Assembly: GCA_021234535.1 (NCBI GenBank)
Contig: CM037838.1
Span: 7,813,506 to 7,877,505, forward strand
Direction: 5' to 3'
DNA from: Stichopus chloronotus
Taxonomy: Eukaryota > Echinodermata > Holothuroidea > Aspidochirotida > Stichopodidae
DNA: 64,000 nt
Shown here piece after piece: positions 14,301 to 29,300 of the stretch. Each line of letters begins with the position of its first letter. Positions within the stretch are counted from its first letter, which is position 1. The position numbers and the translations under genes were made by a program. The notes under the pieces are model-generated. The model saw only the letters and a list, made by a program, of their open reading frames with translations, ran no database searches and was not told the DNA's origin.

Positions 14301-17300
14301 GGCCAATCTCCGTGACAGTCAGATTTCTGACGGTTCCAGGCACTGAAATTTAATTCCCATTGATCTTATATCATCAAATGAGCACCACAGCCAATGATGG
14401 AGAAAACTCTGAGATTGTTGTCACGGTGTAACATCTAAAGTAATAAACTATACATTGACTGTATTTTATGCAAATATTACAATAGTTTGTGAGATAACTT
14501 GCAGATTCAGCTTTATTGATAACACAATATGTCTGTGCATGACAGGAATCTCTCATTAGCTACTTTTTAAAAAAAAAATGCAGCAGAGTTTATCCATGGA
14601 TCAATAAATGGTCAACCACAAGGTCTGTGGACTCAGAGGCTATACTTCAATATCCCTATTGTTAAGATACACCCAAGCCTGTGATACTCTCCAGCCCTAT
14701 TGAGATATGTGCCTCTTACCTGATCACTGTGCATGCATAGTAAATGATCCTGGCCACTGAGAGAAAACAAACTAATCAAGTGCACTGGAGTAGAAAATCT
14801 GTCTCCCCTGACCTGCTACTGGCAGGTCAGAGAAGACCAGGTAATGGGAATTCCCTCTAATGTGAGCGAGGTTTTGAACGAGTCCAACACACTACTCAAA
14901 GCATCTGGGAACATATTGTGAAGCTCTGTGTCAGCCAGCTAAACATAAACTTAAAAGTGACAAAAAATTGTATGAACCCTCACCTCCATCTGCTGTGGAC
15001 ACAGTCACGGATGCAGTTGGTCCACTAAGAGAGGCCTCACCTTCCAGGTTGTAGGCTGCTAACGTCACCTCATACTCCGTGCTGACCTGCAGACCTGTCC
15101 ACGAGGGTGAAAAACGAAAGAGTGGGCAGTTGTGACACACATGCATGTTAACTCATAGGAAAATTAATTGCACAATATTGTCTCATGCTATGTTATTTCT
15201 TCTAAAGTAAGATTTGCATGAGTGAACTTCACAAAGAAGAAATAGTTTCGTTACCACTGAAAGTTGTCTACATCTTTGTGAACTTACTGCTCCTTTGTGA
15301 CAGTCAACTACACCTTTGTGACAGTAGTCCACACCTTTTCTTTCCAATAGAAAGGACAAAAAAAATATTTGAATGCACTCTCACTTTTGCTTACTTGACA
15401 TAGTGTGTATGTCAACCTGACATTGCTTTACATCGCACATGTGGTACCACAGTCCGGTCATTTTGGAACTTGAATGAACTCACAAATATCATCAGAGCAT
15501 CATGAGGAGACATTCTTGAGACTAGAGGCTAAACACAATCTATTCCTGAAGCCTGATCCCTGTAGGGGGTGGTTTTATTTCAAGCCCTTGGACCAGCTCA
15601 CAGAATGTGACCGTAAAAAAATACCCAGACTTCCAGTGATAGGCAGAACTGTCGACAGCTTGGTATCACCGTTAACCATTCCGCTGGGTAACATGCTTTA
15701 TGTCCTGCATCGGCAGCTTATGGGTCGCTGCCTGCCCCCAAAGGGATTTCACACACCCTCTGTAAAATTTTCCCCACAAATTTCAAGCCCACTTGATGAT
15801 ATGAATACTGTCCCCATTATTGCAAATCAGAGGCACAAAATGGCTGTCACATATTTAACATTACCAACAAGAAAATAACTTAATTTTCTAAAAAGACTTA
15901 TTGATAGAATGTCACATGTACAGAAGCTGGTGGCACTGTGAATTACTTTTGGTATTGTTTTACCTGATCATCTCCAGTGCAGTATTTCTGACTATATATA
16001 CACACAAACTAGCTAAAATTTGTAATTTTTCTGTCAGCAAAAAGTAGTTTTTGAAGCTAATTAATTATGAAAGAGTAAAGACTTATGTTTTCTACTTAAG
16101 TATTGGTGTCTCACATAAGCAGCTCTGGTAGAGAACGTCCAACACTTTACAGAAATTACACGTTGTGGATAACCATTTAAGGTGAGAGAGAGTTCACTAA
16201 CCTGATATCGTTAAGTTTGTCTGAAGCCTGTGAATGATCCGGGAAGAAGTTGTGTTCACAGATTCAATTTCCCTTACCGTGACGATGTAGCCCTCAATAG
16301 GGCCATTGCGACTGTCCTCCAAGATTTCCTGAACATTCAATGAATAAACAACAAAAAATTTAACCATTGAACATCAGGAGATTGGTGAAAACTTAGGAAC
16401 GATAAGTCAGTAGTTACATTTGATGAATATTCTACAGGGAGGGGGGGGGGGGAAACAACCATCAAACAACAGGAGGTACAGTAGCAGCCATCAAGTCACT
16501 GATCATAGAGTGCAGTCGTTTAATATTCAACAGAAAAAGTATATTTTAAACAAGAGGTCGGTTCAGAGTTGGAAAGCATCCTGCCACTCATTGGAAAATG
16601 CAATTTTCTTCTAGCGGCAGATTCGGAGTAAAAACCTGAAGACATTTCAAATTCTTAAATTACATGGTAGAGAAAATTGTGGGAAAACTGTTGTGCAGCC
16701 TTCCAAATAGTCCTGATACTTTGATTACAGTTTTTCAAACAAGACGACATCACTCTGTTGCAGTGCGATTACAAGTTGAGGAAAATACAAAGCATTTATG
16801 AAGCTACTCTTTTGCTCACTTGACGTCTTACTTTTACTCAGTCGCCATGTTATTGCAAAATTACCTGAATCGTGACGTCACGCATGCACCGCCACAAGTC
16901 ATATAGTATTGCAAGTAACTGTGCAACGTCATACTTTTGGAATATGGCAACACGCTGTATAACAATGGCAGAGAAATTTGAAGTAACATTTGGAAAGGAG
17001 TCATTACAAAAATGAAAATATTACGGTCGGGACTGTTTGTGAACAGATGTATACAACATGTAGGTCGAAACCAAAATATCCACGACATATATGTCCTCTT
17101 TAAAATTGTTGGTGCTGTATGGAGACCTCCGGACTAAGTATTATCGGGATAAGACTGAAAGCCATAATTTGCTTCTGTTTCGCAATCAGATCGGTGTCAT
17201 TACAGCACCTTTAAAATTGGGAAGAGGATTGCACCTTCCACAACAAACAAGACCCACCTGCTTCAAGAGCAAATCTAAAGTTCTCAGATAGTTACTAGGA

Positions 17301-20300
17301 TTCAGTCTCGCTTACCTCCCAGGACAGTATCAGAGCAGTTTCGTTGACAGGTTCGGCCGACAGACTGGTCGGGATCCCCGACGGTGCTGTGAGGATACAC
17401 AGAAGAGACTGGAATGATCATATTATTGTAACACCCAAGAGAGACATGTATGCACTAAGCTGAGAGTAAGTTATTTATTCACAAAAAAAAAAAGAAAAAA
17501 AAAAAGGGAAAGTCCCAAATACTTTCAGTCGCACACTGCCCTAAGGCGGGACAGACATCTCGCTGCTTCCTTCCGCCGTCATTGACGAACCCTCGAGTTG
17601 CAACTCTGCATATCCCTACACCTGACATGCCAGTGTTTTTATCCATGCTTCTCCAACAAACCATTTCAAATCTAGGGATCTTACACTGCAAAGTTTTACA
17701 CCTTTGGGGACAAAATAATGCTTGAATCATGGTTCCTTTCTTTGAATGTACTTATCTTTTTTTACGGAAAAAAAAAAACGTTATCAATAGGTGACCTTGG
17801 ATTGTGAGAAGATGGACAGTGTCCATTGGCATCAAACTATAAACAAAAGATGGATTTTTGAATGACTTCATTCAGATTGCACGATAACCGGATGATGAAT
17901 CTCACTTAGTATTTTTAACGTAACCAATGTCTGTGTCTCCCCATGAAGAACAAACCAATGATTTGAGTCTCTGAAATACCTCTACCACCTTATATGAGAC
18001 TTTTGATCTCTCATTGAAACAATCTGAACAAAGTCAAACATAACATCTCAATGCCACACTCAGTGATAACATTTAATCCACCATTGAACACTTTCAAACT
18101 TACTTAAGTCCTCTACTTTCAGTATTTGTTTCATTATTCTCCTTGTTCATTTTCTACCAATTTTCATTTCATGTGATTTGACTGTAAAATACATTGAGAA
18201 ACAAAGCAGATCAACAACGGCATTGTCTATACCTGCCACTTTTGTCCGAGCAGTGACTGTGGAGCTGGGGGGTCCCGTCCCATTGTCGTTGTAAGCCTCT
18301 ACGTACACATCATACACCGTCCACGGGTGGAGGTCCGTTATATCCGTGGAGACCTCGGACGGGGGGACCGACATCACTCGGTGAGACCTATCTGACCGGT
18401 AGGTGATGTTGTACCCAAGGATTTCTCCATTCTGGTTTCTTTCGGGGACAGGCTGTCAAAGATTTGCAAAAGAAGGTTATGTCCTTTTCAAAGGGATGAA
18501 AACCCCTCCCACAAAGACTGTCTACAGAGATCAATTAAGGGAGGCCATCTCTAACAAAATTAGGCATTTCTCTCTCTGCTAGGGGAGAAAAAAAGTGTGA
18601 AAGGAAGGAAACAAGTGAGTGTAAAGAGCGCAAATGCCAAATCAGAAGAGGAGAGTCAGTTACGAGAAAATTCCTCGATCAACTCTCTGTGCTATATCTT
18701 TACAACAGTCAACAGTACTTTGAGAGATCCCACACTTGATCCTATCTGCTGGGTTAAGGATTTAAGCTTGAATGAAAGCCTTGTTTCGGGAGGAACGAGG
18801 GAATGGTTTGCAGCCACGGGGACAGAATGAAATTAAGACAGAGACCATAGTCTGTACTCACCGACCAGGATAGGGACACCGCTGTGGAAGATTCCACGAC
18901 CAACTGGACATTACCTGGAGATCCATCGGGAGCTATTGGTGCAGAAATGAGAGAAAAAGGGATACATCAATGATTGCAGGTAAAGAGAAAGAGTGTAGAG
19001 CTGCTGCAGGATGGGTGCACACCTCTGTTGCCGTGGTATGATCGATTCCGATCGGTCTACTTGGACGATATGGACAAAGGTAGCAAAGGCAGAGAAAATC
19101 TATCGTGCCTGAAGGTGACCGTGTCTGCACAGAACAAGCAACGCAGTGGAGGATCTGACATAGGGAACTCAGAAGGTCCATGTACAGGCTTGGTAAGCAT
19201 CATTATAAGGTATCACCAACAGGTTCTTGTTACCAAAGGTCTAACAGTTCACAAGAACCAATTTCCTGCCCAACAGTTAAGCCTCTGAGTCACCAAAAAG
19301 GTGGAAGTGTATTTTTTTTTTTAAAGAATGTTCCAGTTGTACTTCATTGTTCAGCCTCCCCTGATATTCCCCTAAAATTCACGCAATACACATTTTTTCT
19401 GATTTCTATTTTCTTATTCCTCTCACCTGCAGTTGATGTCCTATGGTGGATGTTGTACGAGCAATTGCCGAGCTGAATTTCACCTTCTGATGAAACTGTG
19501 GCACCACAGACCTGGAAGGCATAGAGGGAGTTTGGTCGGAGACTCCCGATGATATGGTCCACGGTGTACCTGTTTTCGCCTGGCACCTCCATTGTCTGAG
19601 ATGCTGAAATAAAGCCAACAAGATTTGTGATATATTATTAAAAGAAGCCAATGGTGGGGGGGCATATTAGAGGCTGTTGTTTTTCTGTAAATTTTGTGCT
19701 CTTGTTTGATACTTAGAAAAAATGAAAAAATGCTGTGGATGCAAAGAGAGAGAGAGAGATGATTAGATCACCAGGGTGTCACAGGTTAACTGTCACAGAT
19801 TAACTGTCACATGACAATATGCCCAGACATCTACATGAATATTAATCATGAGCAGTCACTGCAAATCATATCATATCTATGCCTCAGAGGAGTCTGGGTA
19901 GAATGATGAATAAGGAAAATATTTACGAGAAATTGATCTTTGGACAGTTTGGCAACTATGAATCAAACTTTATCACATTCAAAGTGCCATACTGTGACCA
20001 TATTCTTCTAAAACAGTCCACATAGATACTCCACCACATCAAAGGTGTTACGGTCAGGTGTCAAACCTTGTCACCAGATCTGTTCCCTTCAATAATCTGT
20101 CATTCACTCTGCCCACAAAGCAGGAAGGAACAATTTACATTTTTTTTTTTAAAACTGAACAGAAACTTCCCTGTAGTATACCTTTTTTCTTAGATTTTTA
20201 AGGCTAACAGTGGGTCAAGAGTTTCACTTGCTCAGTGCGGTGGTGAGAATGAGACAAACTTTTGAAAGGAAAGTTTAATCACAACTGCTGGATCCTTTCA

Positions 20301-23300
20301 TTCCACGTGGAATTCAATACTATGTTAACCGGAAATAATCTTTGCAATCCCTTTGCTCAAAAACAAAGAGTCAAGGGAAGATAGAGGACGATGACTCACA
20401 GTTGTCACCAGTTTTGTAGTACTCGATGAAATACGTCTGTATTGGGCCACTTCTCCTTTCGGGTATTTCCCACTCCAGGTGAATGCTGGTAGCATTGAAG
20501 TCGATGACCTTCAGGTGTCTAGGAGACGAAGGACCTGGAATCGAAAAAGCAGGAAAACTGTTTTCCAAGTATTTGTCTTACTATAGCTAGTAAATCATTC
20601 TTGTGAATTAAACAAAAACAGTGACAATAACTGAATAACCGTTTCATATGGACACGTACCCTTGACAAATAAGGGAAAGCATTTTCAGACGAACCTTATC
20701 TTCCAATTTTACTGACAATCTTCATTTCTGCCAATCATTGACTCAGAATGGTCCACTAACATAGAAGTGCACGACCAGGGCTCCCTTGATTAAAGTTAAT
20801 GGGGGGTGCCATATGGTGAAATTACGTTTATATCACGCAACAATGACTTCCATGCTGGAGAGAGGTCAAGGAGGTGTCCCTCCCCTTATAAACCTTAAAA
20901 TGCGCCACCATTTGAAAAATCTGGACGATCCAAAGAGAACTGCGCCACTCACGGTGCCATAAAGTGGTATGGAATGTTGACACATGACAACAGTGCACAA
21001 ACCTTAAACATTGACTATGTGTAGATAACACAGCAATTAGCTGACACCTGTTGTTCACATCCAGATGTAATCGCTGCATGATGACGCGTGAGCTGGCACA
21101 ACACTTACCTGACACCGAGGGCGTGTATGCGACGTAGTAAATGCTCGGCTGGGAGCTGCCGAGCAGGTTGTTGGCTCTTATCCTCACGTGGTACTCCCTG
21201 TTTTCAGAGAGGCCATCGACGACGAGGCTCTCGATCTCGAGGGTGTGGGGGATGTTCCTTTCGGCGACCGTCCAAGAATCAAAGCTGCAGATGACGACGA
21301 CCGGCAGAGAGAGAAGATTTGGAGTGGTCATATGAAAGAGCAGCTTTAGAGGGCAGATTTAGAGAGGTCATATGACAGGGCATCAGTTGGGAACTGATGT
21401 TTATTTGGTCAAATTTATGAGTCATGATAAAATTCACCATGCTTCACATTACATGCATTATATCCCTATGTTATTTCTGGAAAGTGCAAGTTTGCCTGCT
21501 TCCTTTGGAATGAGGAATGAGTCAGTGTATAAATTGTGACTGATTGTCCAATTCAATATTTGCTACTGCAGTTGTTTCACACTTTAAAAGAAATTGCCTT
21601 TCACATAAAAAAAAAACAATGAAAGGAAAAGTCTCCCTTAGTACCAAAGGCTATAATGCAACATGCCTCATAAACTTTTCATGAGTAATCCTCCAAATCA
21701 GTTTCTTTAATATTTTGATTGGCATCCCATGCTTGACTTAGAGTGCTACCAAACAACACTATGACAAAAACTGTACCAATTGTTTCACACCGTTTTTTTT
21801 TTTTTTTTATCAGGACAGACATTTCATAATCGCAGCATCTAAATAGCCAGAAGCTCACCAAAGTGCATAGATCGCTATTCTCACAGCACAATCAATGCAT
21901 ACCACCTTTAACTGGTCGTCCAAAAACTCAAGACGATGCTTGGCTCAAAGATTTTCCCCAAATGTAGTTCAAGCTAATTCATTGCACAAGTCACTGAATC
22001 AGGTGGATTACACATAGGGGGAAAAAAAAAAATTTCAGAAGTCCTACAACTCTTCACCTTTATGTAAACACTGAAACTGCCTGCAATTAAAGTAGTATCT
22101 TACATTGAAAGTGACATGTTTTTGCATTCAACTATGGTGTAACAATTGAAACTAATCTGTGGGTTTTCTTTCAGAAATGTGAGCAGTGTTTTCATAGAAA
22201 AAAAGAAAGGAAAAAAGAAAACTTAAAGGGAAAAATTGTGTTTGTTTTACACACAAAAAGAAATCATACTTTTAAGACCGACAGTTATGGACACAGAGTG
22301 ATATATTTTTCAAAATAATGTAGGAAGATAGCCTTTTTTTTTTCAAGAAATAAGTTTCTTACAGATAACACTCCAATTATTTTTTGGCTCAAGAATATAA
22401 TTTGTAAACCCCTGCATTCAAATGAAACATCTTCTAAAAGTTATCATATACATAATTTTTTGAGGGAATGAAAATATTGCTGATGTTTATTGGTGAGACT
22501 GAACGGTTAGTTTCATTCTATGCCATGTCCTTACCTTTTAAACACAATATTTTCCTTTTAAAATTTTAGCTGTCAAGCATGGCAGCCCCCAAATTCAAGG
22601 AAAGAGATCCATTCCACCAGATGTTTGATCCGACTTGGGTGGTTCCATCTAACTTGTTTTGATTCCATGCTTTGATTTAAGACGTTAAAGTCAATCACAA
22701 AAATGACATGCTATTACTCGCTTGTGAAGACAGGTGAAAAACATGTTTTCTTTCCAAAATTTTGATAACCTTCAAATGACTAAAATTGTATCTAATACTT
22801 AGAACAGTCAACTACCTTGAATGAGCTACAAAAACTAGATAGAAATCTAGAATAACTAAACAGAAAGTGATCTGGTTTGAAAGTCTGCATCATAGAACAG
22901 ATCCCAAACTTTGAGAACACTTCTGAACAATGTGACCGTACTGCTGGTCCGGCTGCCAATGGCTGTCCCTGACCAAGTGGCAATGGAACCAGCAGATTGC
23001 AAACATAATGCATCTGCCACTGGAGGCCTTTTGTAAGGAAAACGAAGTATCCTTTACCGCAGTTACTTCTCTAACTCGACATACCTCATTCTGTATTCCA
23101 CGTCAAAGCTGTCAGTATCTTCAGGGTACTCTCCAGCATCCCAGGTGACTAGAAGGCTATTTTCCGATAAAGCTATGACGTCCAGAATCTGAGGAACTTC
23201 AGGAATGTCTGCAACAGAGACACACGAAGCATTGCAATGAAGATAAGTCTCTACAAGCTACCAATTTTATGGGAATTGACATAATACTCAGATAAATGTA

Positions 23301-26300
23301 GTTCTCAACACAAACTTTTTTTATCAGATCATTAGGTCTTTTAAAATTAAAATTCACATTTAACCATCAAATTGTTTCCTACCAAAAACTCTTACTCTCT
23401 TTCTACAATTTCAGGAAGAAAAAAAAAAAGAATGAATGAATGAGTTTTAAATTTTTCAGTTTCAATTAAATTTATTTCCACTTTTAAGTGCATAAACAAA
23501 AGTAGTGGCAGAGATAATTACATTAAAATACTAGAATGTAAGCCAATTTTGAAACTATTTTACAAATAAGCTACAAACCAGCAATAGTAGTCCAGACAGA
23601 ATACAGATGTTCTTTACATGTGACCAAATTGACAATTCCATGTGTGACACCAAATTATAATAGAATGTTATACATTGTTCACCCTTATTAGTCAAACTTG
23701 TTCCTGAAATTTGTCCTCTCAACAACAATACTTGGGGATGACTGTTGGACCTGAATGTATGTTAAAACCAAATAAATTTTCCACTGAAAAAAAGCACTAC
23801 TTTACCTCACTTACATATGTCCACCACAAAATAGCATACGTTCAGCATCCACATGATGTGTAAAAACATTTGTAACTCAAGCAATGAGCTTAAGTCCAGA
23901 TATTAAGTGGTTTCTATTTGGTCAAATTTTTACATCTTTTTATAACTTAACCTCCTAATTAAGGCATTTTTTATTCATGGAAATGCTTTGATAGTCTGAC
24001 AGAGCATAGGGTACCATGTTTTAAGGTTTAATCATCATGTCTCTATACAGTAAGTGGTATTACAACAAACTTCACTTGGCATTCATCTGCACAGTAATAT
24101 ACCAAATAAAGTCACAAGGTGGACTACAGATCAAACCATGGTGCCTTTTTGACAATGAGACAGTCGTGGCTCTTCCACTGAAACATCCCATTTTCCAATT
24201 GATTCGACTTTTTCAATGAATCAGCCAAAAAAAAAAACAAAAAAAAAAACATAAATGATAGCCAACGTCCATGCAAAAACATCTTCTCAAAATTCCACCC
24301 AAGAACTTCAAAGCGAAGAAACAGTATATTCAGTGTCCTCGTATCCCCATGACATTTCACTGTCACCTAGCAAAACCAGCATGCTTCATCTGTGATGCAT
24401 AACGCCTCCACGATACCATTCACAGCAACGCGCAGAGCACGTGCCACACACCATGCATCGACAGTTTCTCACATACGTGTTTAGGCCTCCCTCGCTCAAC
24501 GATATTTTCATCTGTTACTGAAGGATAATCGCATAAACATTGCTCAGTTCGGTACGGTTGACAAATTCTCCAAGCCATGAAACAAGTAGAGAAATCCTAA
24601 AACAGCATCATAGGATATCTATTCCTTGTGACTCCCACTAGTGAGTCAATACCATAATCCTAAAAGTTTGTTCATCTCATATTTAAAGCCAACACGAACC
24701 ATAGAACAAAAAAAAAAAGAAATTGGTCAACACAGTTTGCAGAAATGAGATTTTTTAAGCAAACAAAAATTACACAATGCTTGTCAGAAAATTGAGAAGT
24801 CAATTTCAGGGCTGGTGTGATATTGTAGAACAAGTTTGAATAGAAGTTTCTTTGGCATTCTCACGAACTTGTGGTATTCTGATTCAACCATTACTGACAT
24901 TGAATGAACAGGTGCTAAACTGATCTAAGGTATGTTTATCAGTATCTTTCATTATATTGACATATGGTAAACATGTGACCATCAAACTATCTTTCATTAT
25001 ATTGACATATGTTGAACATGTGACCATCAAACTATCTTTCATTACATTGACATATGGTAAACATGTGACCATCAAACTTCAAAGACTCTTCCGGTGCGCA
25101 CATAACTGACTCTTCTCAATGACTCCAATGTCACACATATGAAGTTTAATTATGACAAAATGTGTCAAGAAATTAGGTAGATATTAAACATCTGCAGTTT
25201 GTTGTAAAACCCAACGCAAACTTGTGGCAAGGATGATATGAAAGCCATGCAACTAGTGGGTAATCGCTGCTTGCAATAACAGTTACATTAAAATATAGTT
25301 TAGATAATAGATTGGGAACGATTTTATCGCTGCTGATGATTCTCTCGTAGCAGGTACATTCAAACTACGAGAGAGACCAGGTCGTCAAAGTTACTGTACT
25401 TTGGAAGTTTTACAACTTTAGGTTCTGAATCAGAATCTACAAAATTGGATAAATTTTGAATGAGGACAACAAGGAGGTATAAAACAATCAATTAGCATAA
25501 TGACATATCAAGGCACTACCAGAAACCCAACAGAGTCACCAAGGTAGAGCAATCACCCAATGGGACGCTTTCCATACTAAACAGCATTTAAATTTCTAGT
25601 GCCTCCAGGCAATGAAAATATGTAGGAATATAACTAAATCTGGCTAAAAACTGATCAACAAACTGATCACATTTAAAAATTATAAGATTTGTGTGATGTC
25701 ACATAAAAACAGACCTGTTTCAGAAGATGCAGTTGACTTCCTCACATGTTTTCCATAGGACTCTGTCCTTTGACAGACAAAATATCCTAATAATCAAGAA
25801 GTTTGTAATGACAAGAACATGACACCGAGTGCCAGCTGATTCAAGGCTTCGGACATTTCCTGGTGCTTGATATGTAAAGCTGTATCAAGCAAGTTAAGAT
25901 AAATAACTGTTGAACTTTCACGCCCAGGATTTGAATGAGATGATGACTTAAAGCACCACTGCAGGATGTGCAGTATTAGTCATGTTTTTATGATGACATT
26001 AATCACCACAGAAAACAATCCTTTGGTGGTAAACAATCTGCAAGAAGATGATTTGGATAACAAATGTTTCATCATTAGCGCTTAAAATTAATTCTCCTTT
26101 CTTTTAAATCATCTGAAACAACAAGAGAGGAAATATTTCTGAATGTTTTAAAGAAAGAAAAAAATGTCCCTTCTCACCGAGGACAGATAAATAGAAAGAC
26201 TCTCTGTCACTTCCCAGCAGGTTTGTGGCGACGCAAGTGTACCAGTCTGTGGACGAGTAAAAGGATATACCAGAAATAGTAATGCTTATAACATATATAA

Positions 26301-29300
26301 TAACATAATATATTAATATGATGACATACATAATGCTGTATAAGATCTACATATATCACTATATATGATAATAACAGCTGAAAGGCTTGGAGGGCAGTAG
26401 TTTCACATTGATGGGCAACAACAAACGTGTGGCGAAAACCTATGGCTTTTACATTACGACATCATGTAGGGTGACTTTCTGCTCAAAAAGTTCTGATCAA
26501 ATTGGTATCTTGTTTTCTTTTTTTTTTTTTTAAAGTAATATCAGATGGGACAACCTAAGTGACTCTTGGATGTAAACCCCATCTCACCGTGACCCAGCCA
26601 AGGAGCCGAGCCAAGCCAAGCACCTCCCGGTTGCCCTAAGCGTCATCGCTTCAAATGCAATTCACTCGGTCACAGCACCGTTCGACAGTTTGCATTCAAC
26701 TTAACCATGCACTTCTTTGAACAAGCCAAAGGGGAGTATGCTACAATCTTGGACAAAATACCTTAAGACACTCCTTGCCCCCGTTCAATGTTGGCTGTAG
26801 GATTGCTGTTCAAAGGGTACATTCACTTCTCTAGCGCAACATTGGAAAGGGGCGCAGGGTTTCCTGTTATCCTCTAACCTAAAATTCAGTATTATATTTG
26901 CAATGTATGACAAAGTGTCCAAACAATTTTGTCCAAGATTGTAGTAACAAATTATTGGCCAGTTCAAACAGTTATCAATCAGTGACACCGTGAAGAGATG
27001 ATCAGTATATAGGTTATTTGTATATAAAATGCTTATTTTCACCAAATACTACAGTTTCTGATTCCAATCAAGGAGTGAAGGCTTTAGCAGTATGTTTCCG
27101 ATGAACCAGTGAGACCATTACTGTTGCATATTCATCATCTTAGTGATTTTAGTAAGTACCATAAAATTTCCAAATATGACTTCTTTTTTTTACTTTTTTT
27201 TATGCTGTGTCCTTTGCCCCTCAAAGTGGTTACTGTCATCTTTGTGCCTGAAATGATGTCTTTCGTCTATAAACAACCTCGGGTGTACATTTAGAAATAA
27301 AGTAAAATTTAACATCAAAACTGATTTGAGCTTTCTGGCTTTTACGTACAAACACAATCACTTTAATAGCGAAACAAATAACCAATTTTCAGTACCACCT
27401 GTGGAAATTCTGAAAGTATATATAGTTGGTTAGTTTTGGAACAGTCCATATGAACCAATAGTAACCACAGCATCAAAATAGGCTACCCCTACCTCCACAA
27501 GGTCTTTCATAGTTCTGATAATCAAAATTCTTCAACTACCTTTTTTTTCCTTTTACATGAAGCAACTTCCCTGCAAGTGACTTTCTTACAAGTCTGAAGA
27601 TGCTCTTTCTAGGCTGACTGCGAGGGTAAGATATTATTCTGAAGGACAACGTCAGATGTACTTCATTTAATCACAACCTTTACCTTGATCTTCGTTTCCA
27701 CGGAGATTGATTTCCAGTTCATTGGGCCGAGGAAATTCTATGTGTCCGTCGTCTGCCGCGAGGATGTTCGACTGCTTCAACCAAGAGAAGCTCAGGTCGG
27801 AGAAGCCGTGAAGTGAATCACAGACGATGGAGATTCTCTGGCCGGCCTTGCCTGTCACGTTTGAGATCGGCTGAATTACTGGAGGACCTGAAAATGAAGT
27901 GTTTGGCAAACGTTTTGCAAACTCTGGTTTACGCCATTAAATTAATTTCAAATGTTAAGTCATTCAGAGGATTTTTACTGATGAATCGAGTAAAGAACGC
28001 ATATGGAGTTGTTCTGTCTATCAAATGCAGCATCATTGGCATTCAAACATCTTTTACAGCATTCAACTTTTTATTAAAATGATGTCTCCCTCACAGAAGG
28101 ATATGTCAAGTGATAACAGAATGCAGACATTGCTTTGGTGTGTTATGTTGCTAGGAGGTAGGTGCAAGCAGTGAAGTACAGATAAAGGTGATGCAACGTA
28201 ACACTACGATGTCAAACCATGCACCCAGATTCAATTGCTTTTATCTCAAAATCAGGAAAGATCTCAAAAAGTGCACCACAGATGACAAAGGTTTGGCAGT
28301 TGTTTATGCCGCTGCATCGGAAATCATGAGTCCCCTTGAGGCAATAAACTTCCACTTCCTACCTGACTCATTATAAACAGATTGTTTTCACAAAACCTGT
28401 TGTCTTTATCCGTATATTTTTCCTTGTCAGGTGAACTGGCAGGGCACCTTCAAGCACATCACAGTATACAGCTTTCAGCCCCAACATGAGGAAGTCATCC
28501 ACATACTCTTAACAATCAGCATATTTCACTATCAAAATCATATAATTTTAGGCAAAAACATGCAGGATGGCCCCAAACGTTTTCCAAAGTTGCACCAAAG
28601 GCTACATGTTTGCACCAACTTTTCTGCAAAGAATAATAGAGATACAATCGCAAAACTTCATCCCGTTTCCACCTCTAAAAGATGAGGTACTGTTATTCAG
28701 TTGATGGGTCATCATAAAATATGGGGTGAATTCATAGCCAGGCAAATATTTTTGTGAAAGAATAAGAGGCTTGACAGTTCGTGTCATGATACCAAAGGCT
28801 CACTCAGAAAGACGACGAGGATCTTCCATATTAGCATATGATATTGTGTAATTTTAAATGATAAATAATAACAATAGTAATAATTTTAACTGCAATCCAA
28901 TTCCCGTCCCCCCTCCCCAGCAGCCCTCAAACCCACTAACATCCTACCATCCCAAAATATGACTCATGATCATGAAAAGCAGTTTACAGCAGCGATTGTA
29001 AATTTCCTCGATTGCTCCAGTTCAAATCGTTTTAATCATCCACCATCTGGACCGACACCCTGATGACTAATCTCCTTCAACTGGGACGAACGACAACCAT
29101 GACCGTCTCTGTTTTACTCAATTGGTCATTAAAACTGCCGCCATCAGAGGGGCGTTGCCTCTAAGGCTGCGAACAGAGGATGTCCTCAACATGACAACAG
29201 TTTACACCGGACATCGTCAAATCGGGCCAAGAACAGACTGTGAAGGTTTGATTTGGCTTAAAAAAAATATGTCCTGTGAGAGGTTTGATGATCAAAGTCA

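Larger units (their letters stand above)
18453..20399. other. Introns 16, 15 and 14 (around exons 16 and 15)
   Basis: Introns of 409, 494 and 796 bp. Intron 14 has a (GA)n run at about 19746-19760 and an imperfect 16-bp direct repeat with ttaactgtcaca near 19786-19811. Otherwise plain. Confidence 0.55.
23210..26177. other. Intron 11
   Basis: 3.0 kb between the Ig block and the FN3 block. It contains a 45-bp tandem repeat (24946-25080) and a perfect 10-bp hairpin (25341-25374). No exon is seen. Confidence 0.6.

Noticed and set aside
15474..15878. Plus-strand open frame of 134 codons in intron 19
   Set aside because: No domain, no conserved pattern, no splice or promoter context; compatible with chance.
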